From Mycolicibacterium gadium (GTDB lineage Bacteria; Actinomycetota; Actinomycetes; Mycobacteriales; Mycobacteriaceae), in contig NZ_AP022608.1 of assembly GCF_010728925.1 (NCBI RefSeq), positions 3,224,001 to 3,288,000 of the forward strand: 64,000 nt of DNA. The letters run 5' to 3'. Of the stretch, positions 53,185-60,603 are shown piece after piece. The notes below the pieces were generated by a model. That model did no database searches, was not told where the DNA came from, and saw nothing but the letters and a program-made list of their open reading frames with translations. How positions within the stretch are numbered: the first letter of the stretch is position 1; each line of letters opens with the position of its first letter. A program made the translations under genes and the position numbers.

Positions 53185-54345
53185 TCAAGACTCCCTTCCC
53201 AGCCAAGGCATCAGCGAAATGTGGATCACGTCGGCGTCCTCTGTGTCACCAGCCAGCGCTCGGATAGCCCTGTCGACCTGATCGAGCGGGAATTTGTGCG
53301 TCGACAGCCGCTCCAGCGGAAACCTGTGCGATGCAAGCTGTTTGAGTGCAAGCTCACACGCGCGGTAACTATGGCCACGTGCGCTTCTGATCGTGATGGC
53401 CTTCTCCGTGAGCTTTTTCACCGGGAAATCAGGGAACGCGGCAAGTTCCCCCTGGATGAGCATTGTGCCCTCACGGCGTTTCAAGGCGTCGATACCGAGC
53501 AACACCGGTTCCACACCAGCCCGCGAGGTGCAGTCGAGCACGAAGTCGACGCCGCGCCCGTTGGTCAGATCCATGATCCGGTCGTAGGGAGCTTCTGCGT
53601 CGATGTCGATGACCTCGTCTGCACCGAGCTCCAACGCGAGGTCCAGGCGAGCTTTGTCCCGAGAAGCGCCCGTAACGATGATTTGGGACGCGCCGGCTTG
53701 CTTGCAAGCCACGACTTGCGACAGTCCCTGCTGGCCCGGCCCTTGAATCAGAACAGTGTCGGCGTAACCGACACCCGCGGCGATCAGTGCCCACTCGATG
53801 CCGTTCGACAAGGGAGTAACGAGACCGGCCAGTTCAGCATCGACACTTTCGGGCACCTTGTGTACCACGGCATTCCACGGCAAGTACATGTATTCGGAGA
53901 AGCCACCCCACAGCGTTCCGGCGTTGTTGGCTGAGGTGTAACCGTATCTGCGCGCATCGGCGTTCGTTCGCCAGTCCGTTGCCTCGCAGTGGCGGTACTC
54001 GCCGATTCGGCACCATTCGCACTGATAGCAACCAACGTAATGCTCGACGAAGATTCGGTCGCCTTCGCCCACACCGTGCAACCGCGTGAACTTCTTTCCC
54101 GCCGCGGCGATGATGCCGACGTTCTCGTGGCCCATGATCACCGGCTCGTCGAATGGCGGTTTGGAATACATCTTGACATCCGTGCCGCATATCCCGGCGA
54201 CCTCCACCTTCAGCAGCGCGGAATCATCGGACAGTTCCGGCAGGGGCAAGTCCCGCAACTCGGTGGTGTTCGGCGCCGTACGTACAGCAGCCAAAACGCG
54301 CTCGACCAATTCATCCTCGCAATCGCTTTTTGGCATTATGGTCAT
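53185..54345 (-). CDS. Zinc-dependent medium-chain alcohol dehydrogenase
   Basis: A 386-residue MDR enzyme: VAGICGTDVKMYSKPP and GHENVGIIAAAG for catalytic zinc, CYQCEWCRIGEYRHC for structural zinc, VLIQGPGQQGLSQVV for the cofactor. It differs from the two other alcohol dehydrogenases of the window. It precedes ligK by 2 bp, so it belongs to that operon; a dehydrogenase acting on a ring-cleavage or alcohol intermediate is possible. ATG 54336 is an alternative start. Confidence 0.86.
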   Translation of the reverse strand: MTIMPKSDCEDELVERVLAAVRTAPNTTELRDLPLPELSDDSALLKVEVAGICGTDVKMYSKPPFDEPVIMGHENVGIIAAAGKKFTRLHGVGEGDRIFVEHYVGCYQCEWCRIGEYRHCEATDWRTNADARRYGYTSANNAGTLWGGFSEYMYLPWNAVVHKVPESVDAELAGLVTPLSNGIEWALIAAGVGYADTVLIQGPGQQGLSQVVACKQAGASQIIVTGASRDKARLDLALELGADEVIDIDAEAPYDRIMDLTNGRGVDFVLDCTSRAGVEPVLLGIDALKRREGTMLIQGELAAFPDFPVKKLTEKAITIRSARGHSYRACELALKQLASHRFPLERLSTHKFPLDQVDRAIRALAGDTEDADVIHISLMPWLGRES

Positions 54346-54649
54346 GCCAATTTACCATCTGCGGCATCGGCCACCATTGCCGGTAACTGCCCGTTTTCCA
54401 AGGGTTGCCAACGCCGCCAGCCCTTCGACCCTCGGGAATGATGGTTTCGGCAACACACTCCGCGACACGATCCGGATACGGTGCTCTCAGCATCAGCGCG
54501 ATGTGCTCAAAGCCGGCGCCTAAAACTGCCGCGCTCGCCGCAGGGCGATCCGCAAATCGCCTGTTGTGCCGCGGTGATGACTCCGGATGATGGCATGACT
54601 TGCCACGGCCCCGCAGCGACCGTGACACAATGGCCATGCCAATTTACCA
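54338..54649. other. Divergent promoter region with a 20 bp near-repeat and a possible oxidoreductase remnant
   Basis: The 20 bp at 54338-54357 and at 54630-54649 differ at one position and both read ATGGYCATGCCAATTTACCA on the plus strand; the second is the start of the decarboxylase gene. Between them the minus strand reads AGFEHIALMLRAPYPDRV (within about 54430-54560), reminiscent of the C-terminus of a luciferase-like flavin oxidoreductase. Both suggest an insertion or duplication scar. Confidence 0.35.
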
Positions 54650-55607
54650 ATATGCTATCCAAGCCGCCAGTGCCCGGAGACTGATGCCTGAAAACCGCCG
54701 CGTGCTGACCACGCTGACGCGCTCTCAAGGAGCCAACCAAGCCGTCAAGGACGGCTCGGTAGCTCCTGCAGGATTTCAGCTGAAGTTCGAGGAAATACCC
54801 GTGTTGGTCAAGGGGTTCCGCCGAATGGTTCGGCACCTGGAGTTCGACGTCAGCGAGATGGCGCTCACGACCTACCTGACCGCACGTGAACACGGTGTCG
54901 CCTTCACCGCCTTACCAGTCTTTCTCGTGCGGGGGTTTCACCACGGGGCCATCCTGTACAACCGGCACTCGACGATCCGACACCCGAAAGACCTCGAAGG
55001 CCGGCGGGTCGGCGTCAACCGCGGGTATACCGTCACCACGGGTGTGTGGGCGCGCGGCATTCTCGCCTCGGAACACGACGTCGACCTCGACCGAGTGACT
55101 TGGCTGCTTTCCGGCGACGAACACGTCGAGTCGTACGTCCCTCCGTCCAACGTGGTCTCCGCCGGCCCCGACGCAGACTTGGCCGATATGTTGATCGCAG
55201 GCGAAATCGATGCGGTCATCGGCGTCGACGTCGACCATCCTGATATCGCGCCGTTGATCGCCGACCCCCACGGTGCCGCAATCAGCGCCTTGCGTGATCG
55301 TTCGTTCTACCCCATCAACCACCTCATCGTCCTCAAGGACGAGGTGCTGCAGCACTACCCGGACGCTGCGGCTGCAGTGTACGCAGCATTCAGTAAAGCT
55401 AAGGAGCGCTATGTCGCTCGGCTCTCCGACGGACGGGTGACCAGCCCAACCGATCGGATGTACGCCGAGGTGATGAAGACGACGGGCGCAGACCCGCTGC
55501 CCTATGGTGTTGAGCTCAACCGGCCAATGCTCGAGCAATTGTTGGAGTTCGCACTGGCGCAACACATTTTGAGCCGACCGATCAAGATCGAGGATGTATT
55601 CGTCTAG
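54630..55607 (+). CDS. 4,5-dihydroxyphthalate decarboxylase (Pht5-like)
   Basis: 325 residues from ATG 54630 (54636 also possible). Family segments: LEFDVSEMALTTYLTAREHGV, FTALPVFLVRGFHHGAI, RRVGVNRGYTVTTGVWARGIL, SGDEHVESYVPPSNVV and SFYPINHLIVLKDEVL. These match 4,5-dihydroxyphthalate decarboxylases, which give protocatechuate. It overlaps the convergent reductase gene by 26 bp. With the oxygenase at 60600 it completes a phthalate 4,5 route. Confidence 0.85.
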   Translation: MAMPIYQYAIQAASARRLMPENRRVLTTLTRSQGANQAVKDGSVAPAGFQLKFEEIPVLVKGFRRMVRHLEFDVSEMALTTYLTAREHGVAFTALPVFLVRGFHHGAILYNRHSTIRHPKDLEGRRVGVNRGYTVTTGVWARGILASEHDVDLDRVTWLLSGDEHVESYVPPSNVVSAGPDADLADMLIAGEIDAVIGVDVDHPDIAPLIADPHGAAISALRDRSFYPINHLIVLKDEVLQHYPDAAAAVYAAFSKAKERYVARLSDGRVTSPTDRMYAEVMKTTGADPLPYGVELNRPMLEQLLEFALAQHILSRPIKIEDVFV

Positions 55608-56862
55608 CATCCGCGGGTGCGGGACGGATCAGCTCGCGAAGCGAAACCGAGACATCGCGGGCATCCTGGGCCCGGATTGTGGATCCTTGGGTGAGCGCCT
55701 TTTGTACTGCCATGTAGTCACCTGGCGCGTTGACGGAGTCAACCGCCATCAAAGCGTCGTCGTGGTAATAGAGCACGGAGAATGACTCACGTTCGGGAGC
55801 GCCGCGAACCAAGTAGTAGTCGTGTCCCCTCGACAGGCCGGCGATGCGAAGCTTGAGATCGAACTGTTCGGACCAGAACCGCGGCACCGGCAGGTCTGAC
55901 TCCACCCTGCCCGCCAATGTCGCGGCAGCCGCATTGGCCTGAATTATGGCGTTTTGAACCGACTCCAAGCGTACTTTGCCGCTGCCGGTACGCCAATCGG
56001 GTTGAACAGTGCAATCGCCCGCCGCTACGACGTTCGGATTGCTGGTACGCGCGAAGCGGTCGACAACAATGCCACCGTCACAAACGAGATCCAGTTGGTC
56101 CGCGAGTTCGGTCCGTGGCACGACTCCGATACCGATGATTACAAGATCTGCGGGAAGGCTGCTGCCGTCTGACAGTTCCACCGATTGCACGCGGGCATCC
56201 CGCCCGGTCAGCGACACTACTTCCGCGTTCAGACGTATGGTGACACCGCGGCGCGCGTGCGCATCGAGGTAGAAGCCGGAGACCACGGGTGCCACGGCTC
56301 GCCCCATCAACCGATCGGCGGCCTCAACCACGGTCACCGTTTTACCTTGGGCACGCGCAACCGCCGCGGCTTCGAGTCCGATGAACCCGCCGCCGACCAC
56401 GACGACGGATTCTGCTTCGCCCTGGAGCTGGCGCAGCTTCGCGGCGTCATTCGCTGTCCGGAGGTACATCACCCCGTCGAGATCGGCGCCCGACACGGCC
56501 AGTCGCCGTGGACTGGCGCCAACGGTCAACGCCAACTTATCGAACCACAGCGTTTCTCCTGACGCTGTAAGCGCGACTCCTGACGGCCCCTCCCCCTCTA
56601 GTTCAACCCAATTGACAAGCTCACCCGTGAGTACCGAAATGTCCTGGCCCGCCAAATACTCCGGGGCACGGAGTAGCAGCTGTTCGAAGCCGATGTCACC
56701 CTGCAAGTAGGACTTCGACAATGGGGGCCGTTGGTACGGCGCATGCGGCTCGTCGCCAACTAGTGTTATTGGTCCGCCTTCTCCTGCATCACGAAGCGAA
56801 AGAGCCAGTTGGATTCCTGCTTGACTGGCGCCGACGATTAACGTCCCTGCGCTCACCCTCAC
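55582..56862 (-). CDS. Ferredoxin reductase (NAD(P)/FAD-dependent)
   Basis: About 426 residues from GTG 56862, which overlaps the ferredoxin stop as GTGA; the frame is open to 56922. FAD motif TLIVGASQAGIQLALSLRDAG, YQRPPLSKSYLQG, NAD motif VVVVGGGFIGLEAAAVARAQG, and NVVAAGDCTVQPDW. Similar in type to the reductase at 41071 but fuller in the C-terminal domain. It would feed the [2Fe-2S] ferredoxin upstream and from there a Rieske oxygenase or P450. Confidence 0.9.
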   Translation of the reverse strand: MRVSAGTLIVGASQAGIQLALSLRDAGEGGPITLVGDEPHAPYQRPPLSKSYLQGDIGFEQLLLRAPEYLAGQDISVLTGELVNWVELEGEGPSGVALTASGETLWFDKLALTVGASPRRLAVSGADLDGVMYLRTANDAAKLRQLQGEAESVVVVGGGFIGLEAAAVARAQGKTVTVVEAADRLMGRAVAPVVSGFYLDAHARRGVTIRLNAEVVSLTGRDARVQSVELSDGSSLPADLVIIGIGVVPRTELADQLDLVCDGGIVVDRFARTSNPNVVAAGDCTVQPDWRTGSGKVRLESVQNAIIQANAAAATLAGRVESDLPVPRFWSEQFDLKLRIAGLSRGHDYYLVRGAPERESFSVLYYHDDALMAVDSVNAPGDYMAVQKALTQGSTIRAQDARDVSVSLRELIRPAPADARRIHPRS

Positions 56863-57182
56863 TGCTCCTCTGGAATGTGAACGATCAGGCCGTCGAGCGA
56901 CTCGATCATCGTGATCTGACAAGACAATCGGCTCGACTCACGCCGTTCGGCGGCAGCACCGAGTTCGAGTAGGTCCTCTTCCATTCCCTGAGGCCCACCA
57001 ACGTCAACTGCAAACTCTTCATCGACATAGATGTGGCAGGTGGCACAGCTGCAGTTTCCGCCACACTCGCCTACGATGCCGGGAACGCCGTTGCGTACGG
57101 CGGCGGACATGACCGGCTCGCCGAGATGCGCATCCACCACGCGCTGCGAACCGTCCGGAGCGATGAAGACAACCTTTGGCAT
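56859..57182 (-). CDS. [2Fe-2S] ferredoxin (adrenodoxin/putidaredoxin type)
   Basis: A 107-residue ferredoxin: VGECGGNCSCATCHIYVDEEF supplies three cluster cysteines and RLSCQI the fourth, as in vertebrate-type ferredoxins used by P450s and some Rieske oxygenases. Overlaps the reductase gene by 4 bp. Candidate donor for the oxygenase at 60600 and/or the P450 at 50148. Confidence 0.92.
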   Translation of the reverse strand: MPKVVFIAPDGSQRVVDAHLGEPVMSAAVRNGVPGIVGECGGNCSCATCHIYVDEEFAVDVGGPQGMEEDLLELGAAAERRESSRLSCQITMIESLDGLIVHIPEEQ

Positions 57183-57216
57183 GTGGTACTCCAGTCAAGA
57201 GATTAAGGCCTGACCA

Positions 57217-57230
57217 TAATACCTTGAGGT
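57217..57230. promoter_or_regulatory. Candidate operator TAATACCTTGAGGT upstream of the ferredoxin
   Basis: Matches 12 of 14 positions of the palindromic site at 61955-61968. It is 35-48 bp upstream of the ferredoxin start. Possible site for the GntR protein encoded at 57675. Confidence 0.4.
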
Positions 57231-57350
57231 TGGGGACCTACGGGGATACGGGACGAGGAAGGATGCGCATCGACGCGAACGGCTGTGAATCGCACGCATT
57301 CGTGGCGAGCTGGCACGGGGATTTCCGCCGCTGCTCGCGGCGGATCGACT

Positions 57351-57600
57351 GATGACGCGGGTTCTCCTCTAGCCGACGTGCGAGCACGGGTTCTGCCCTA
57401 TTGGACTTCCGCGATAGCAGTCGATTGGCGAACCAGCCAGTCACATTAGTTGTGGCACATGGAAATCCACTGCGAATGATTCGTATGATTGTGGAACAGA
57501 TGATGCCCGCGCAGGTACGTGCCCTGGACATACCGACCGGAGCGGCGCTGCGTTACGACAAAGGCGATAAGCTAATGCCACTTGTTACGAGGAGGCGTCT
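57351..57600 (+). pseudogene. Phosphoglycerate mutase C-terminal fragment
   Basis: Plus-strand pieces in two frames read DDAGSPLADVRARVLPYW, then VTLVVAHGNPLRMIRMIV and ALDIPTGAALRYDKGDKLMPL. These match the C-terminal part of 2,3-bisphosphoglycerate-dependent phosphoglycerate mutase, including the catalytic AHGN. The N-terminus (with the RHG motif) is absent and a frameshift interrupts the rest, so it is a relic. It fills much of the roughly 490 bp between the ferredoxin and the GntR gene. Confidence 0.6.
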
Positions 57601-57674
57601 ACCTCTAAGCGGCCACGCCACGCCGGCGCTCAAGTGGCGGACGACCGCCAGGGCGATCGCCTTATCATTGGGCC

Positions 57675-58415
57675 ATGCCTGCATCCGAGAGTCCCTCGAC
57701 GACCCCGGCTGATTCGATGTTCAGCCCGGTCAGTCCGGGCCGGGCCTCGGCGATGATTGTCGACCAGATACGTGTGTTGATTCGGGAAGGTCAGCTGCGG
57801 CCGGGCGACCGCCTGCCTGCCGAACGTGAACTCGGTGACAAGTTCGGGGTGAGCCGGGTTACGGTGCGCGAAGCATTGCGCGGCCTCGAGGCGAACGGCA
57901 TGGTGCGCATCAAGGTCGGCGCCCACGGCGGCGCGTTTGTGACGGCACCAACGAGCCAGCGTATCGGTGAAGGCATCGAGGATCTGCTCAGCTTGTCGGG
58001 CCTGACCGACAAAGATGTGACCGAAGCGCGGCAGGTTTTCGAGATCGGAATCATCCCGCTCGTGTGCGAGCGTGCGACTGAACAGGACATCGAAGAACTG
58101 ACAGAGATCTGCGACCGGGGGGACGCGGCTTTGAAAGAAGGTTTCTATCCGATGGAACTGTCAGCGGAGTTCCATGCACGCGTCGCCCAGGCCAGCCATA
58201 ACAAGGCAATCGCGATGCTGGCTGAATCTTTTCACGGACCCACTCTGCTCTCGATGCGCCACGTCCAGCAGTCACACCCGGAGATGGGTATCCGAGGCAT
58301 TCGGGAGCACCGCCAGTTTGTGGCGGCGATCAAGAAGCGCGATGTCGACAAAGCGACGTCCGTGATGCGTACCCACATCGGCCGAACGGCAAAGCACGTC
58401 TCAAAGGGCAACTGA
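57675..58415 (+). CDS. GntR-family regulator, FadR subfamily
   Basis: A 246-residue regulator: N-terminal winged helix IVDQIRVLIREGQLRPGDRLPAERELGDKFGVSRVTVREALRGLEANGMV and a C-terminal FCD domain (LTDKDVTEARQVFEIGIIPLVCERA, EFHARVAQASHNKAIAML, EHRQFVAAIKKRDVDKATSVMRTHI) with the metal-binding histidines. Likely regulates the phthalate/protocatechuate genes on either side. Convergent with the alpha/beta hydrolase, 15 bp overlap. Confidence 0.92.
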   Translation: MPASESPSTTPADSMFSPVSPGRASAMIVDQIRVLIREGQLRPGDRLPAERELGDKFGVSRVTVREALRGLEANGMVRIKVGAHGGAFVTAPTSQRIGEGIEDLLSLSGLTDKDVTEARQVFEIGIIPLVCERATEQDIEELTEICDRGDAALKEGFYPMELSAEFHARVAQASHNKAIAMLAESFHGPTLLSMRHVQQSHPEMGIRGIREHRQFVAAIKKRDVDKATSVMRTHIGRTAKHVSKGN

Positions 58416-59261
58416 CCCCAAAAAACGGATCACCCGCGCAGGCGCAGTTTCGGCGGTCTGCGCCGCGACCGGAACGTCCCAATACTCGTTGATGGGAAGG
58501 CACTCCTGTAGGTAACGCGCCGCCGAGGGTGCATGCGACGCATCTTCACCCGGCACGATGAGCGCGGGCACGTCCGACACCAGTAGGTCATCAGCTTCAG
58601 GGCCAGGCACGGTGTCACGGTCGAACAACAGAGTCGCCATCGCCGCGACAGTGATCTGGTATTGACGGCTGCCGAGATCACGGTATTGCGCGGCGAAATC
58701 AGGGTCGGAGCGCAACACGCTGACCCAAGGACCCAGTCTGGCGTCTGAGGAGAAGTTGCCTTCGGTCGTTGCCGCCAGGTCGACAACACCGGCCAGCCCG
58801 TGCTCCGCGGCGTAGGCGAGGTGGGCTCGGAACCGTTCGAGCTGCTTTCGCCGGTACCGTACGCCGCCGGCCGGCGAATACAGCACCATCCCCCCAACCC
58901 GCCCGCGATGAGCGCTCGCCATGCACGCCGCGATCGAACACCCAATGCAGGCACCCATGATATGCACTCGGCCCAGCCGGAGATGGTCCAACAGGCCGAC
59001 ACCCTGTCTCACGTAATCAGCCCATGAGACACGCTCGACGCGCCCGCCAGACTCGCCGGCCTCACGCTTGTCGAACGTGATGCATTGGAACCGCTCCTGC
59101 AACTGTGACAGCATCCGCGTTCGACGATAGAGGCCGTGCTTCTCCCACGCGTCCATGGATGCGGCGAAGCCGCCGGGCGAGAACATCAGCAGCGGCGGGC
59201 CCGAACCTGCTACCGCGTAACGCGTTTCAATGCCATCGATCCTCGCCGAAGCCACGTTCAA
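58401..59261 (-). CDS. Alpha/beta hydrolase with cysteine at the nucleophile position
   Basis: A 286-residue alpha/beta hydrolase: PPLLMFSPGGFAASMDAWEK, FDKREAGESGG, and nucleophile elbow MGACIGCSIAA with Cys105 where serine is usual. Acid region VPALIVPGEDASHAPS. Cysteine is known as nucleophile in dienelactone hydrolase, so a C-C or lactone hydrolase role is possible. It overlaps the PanB-like gene by 4 bp. Specific reaction unknown. Confidence 0.75.
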   Translation of the reverse strand: MNVASARIDGIETRYAVAGSGPPLLMFSPGGFAASMDAWEKHGLYRRTRMLSQLQERFQCITFDKREAGESGGRVERVSWADYVRQGVGLLDHLRLGRVHIMGACIGCSIAACMASAHRGRVGGMVLYSPAGGVRYRRKQLERFRAHLAYAAEHGLAGVVDLAATTEGNFSSDARLGPWVSVLRSDPDFAAQYRDLGSRQYQITVAAMATLLFDRDTVPGPEADDLLVSDVPALIVPGEDASHAPSAARYLQECLPINEYWDVPVAAQTAETAPARVIRFLGSVAL

Positions 59262-60079
59262 CGTCGAAGACCTCCCCTGATCTGGCGAGCAGCCCGCACG
59301 TCATCTGCATACGCCGTGATGGCGTCCAGCGCGATCTGGGCGACGTTGGCATAAGTATCCGGTGGGCTGTCGAGCCCATCGGCGCTGTAACCAATTGCGG
59401 CCGTGGCCATCCGGATCCGGCCGTCCAGCCACGGGCCGCCACCGAATCCACCGAGCACCGGGATGGGCACCGCCTCGGCCACTGCCGCCCCAACGACGGG
59501 TCCCGAATTCGTGAAGTTCAGCAGCACTGCGCCCGCATCAGCGAGACGACGGGCCTCACAAACCATCTCATTGAGAAGTTCGTCTGAAACCGCATCCTCG
59601 GCGCTCGGTGTGGCGCTATACGTCACACCGTATTTGAGGGAAGTCTGCGGGGTGATACCGAACTGAGCGAACACGGGAATCCCTGCACGCGTCACCGCGG
59701 TCACGGCATCTAGATGATCGGATGCCCCGTCTAGTTTCACCATGTCGATGCCGGCTTCCTTGGCGAGACGAATTGCCGCCCGCACAGCACTCTTTCGCCC
59801 GTCCTGCAGCGGACCGAACGGGAAATCACAGGACAGCAAGGCGCGCCGGACACCGCGGCGCACTGCCTGACACACCACGACCATCTGATCCATGGTGATT
59901 TCAAGCTGATTCGGCTGACCCCACAGGTTGATTCCCACAGTGTCACCAACCGACACCAAGTCGACGCCGGCACGATCGACTATCCGTGCCATCTGGTAGT
60001 CCCACGCCACCACACCGACGATCTTCTGCTCACGCAGTTTCATGTCCTGCAGGTCAGCGAGTTTCACCTTCGTGCCCAC
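59258..60079 (-). CDS. Ketopantoate hydroxymethyltransferase (PanB)-like TIM-barrel enzyme
   Basis: 273 residues from GTG 60079 (GAAGGGA upstream); the frame is open to 60568. Motifs: KIVGVVAWDYQMARIVDRAGVDLVSVGDTVG, LLSCDFPFGPLQDG, AIRLAKEAGIDMVKLDGASDH, IPVFAQFGITPQTSLKYG. This is PanB-like, but it lies in an aromatic operon with no other pantothenate gene, so a related aldolase or lyase reaction on a ring-cleavage product is more likely. Inference only. Confidence 0.72.
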   Translation of the reverse strand: MGTKVKLADLQDMKLREQKIVGVVAWDYQMARIVDRAGVDLVSVGDTVGINLWGQPNQLEITMDQMVVVCQAVRRGVRRALLSCDFPFGPLQDGRKSAVRAAIRLAKEAGIDMVKLDGASDHLDAVTAVTRAGIPVFAQFGITPQTSLKYGVTYSATPSAEDAVSDELLNEMVCEARRLADAGAVLLNFTNSGPVVGAAVAEAVPIPVLGGFGGGPWLDGRIRMATAAIGYSADGLDSPPDTYANVAQIALDAITAYADDVRAARQIRGGLRR

Positions 60080-60090
60080 GACGGGTCCCT

Positions 60091-60603
60091 TCAGGCTCGC
60101 AGCGCTGAGAGCAGATCGGACACGTCTTCTTCGTGACCGCTGACGACGAGTACGCGCGCAAGCGGCCGCAACACAGCCACGGTCTGACTCGCCGCCGCGC
60201 CTGCGCCGACGACGACGCCAGCGGTCATGATCGCGCGAACCGTGCTCGCCGCACCGATGATGCTTGCTGCAGCGGCATCCCCACCGGTGGTGGCAACCAT
60301 GACGACCACATCGGCGTCGGCAAGCTCCACCGCAAGAGTGGAGACGGCGCCGTCGGTGTCGAGCAGCGAAACCCAACCCTGCTCCTCCGTATTCCTTCTC
60401 GGTTCGGCTACCGACAGGAAGCGTGCATGTCCCCACGGCTGAGATGAAAGCCGCTCGATGACCGCTCGTGCACCACCGTCGAGCGCAATGACGCGCACGC
60501 CCCTCCGCCCGGCGATCGGGCGGTTGATCCGGTATCGCATCTCGGCAGCAGATGTCGCACGCGCGCAACTACTCCCGAGACTCGGCTGAAGTGGACTGGT
60601 CAT
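60091..60603 (-). CDS. Unknown protein with Rossmann-like region, partner of the PanB-like gene
   Basis: 170 residues from ATG 60603 (ATGA overlap with the oxygenase gene). The C-terminal half ELADADVVVMVATTGGDAAAASIIGAASTVRAIMTAGVVVG suggests a nucleotide-binding-like alternating alpha/beta fold. I do not recognise the family. It sits 11 bp from the PanB-like gene and may form a complex with that enzyme. Confidence 0.7.
   Translation of the reverse strand: MTSPLQPSLGSSCARATSAAEMRYRINRPIAGRRGVRVIALDGGARAVIERLSSQPWGHARFLSVAEPRRNTEEQGWVSLLDTDGAVSTLAVELADADVVVMVATTGGDAAAASIIGAASTVRAIMTAGVVVGAGAAASQTVAVLRPLARVLVVSGHEEDVSDLLSALRA

Noticed and set aside
59258..60568. 436-residue version of the PanB-like protein
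   Set aside because: The first about 163 residues are arginine-rich shadow of the 60091-60603 gene; the GTG at 60079 has a ribosome site and matches family length.
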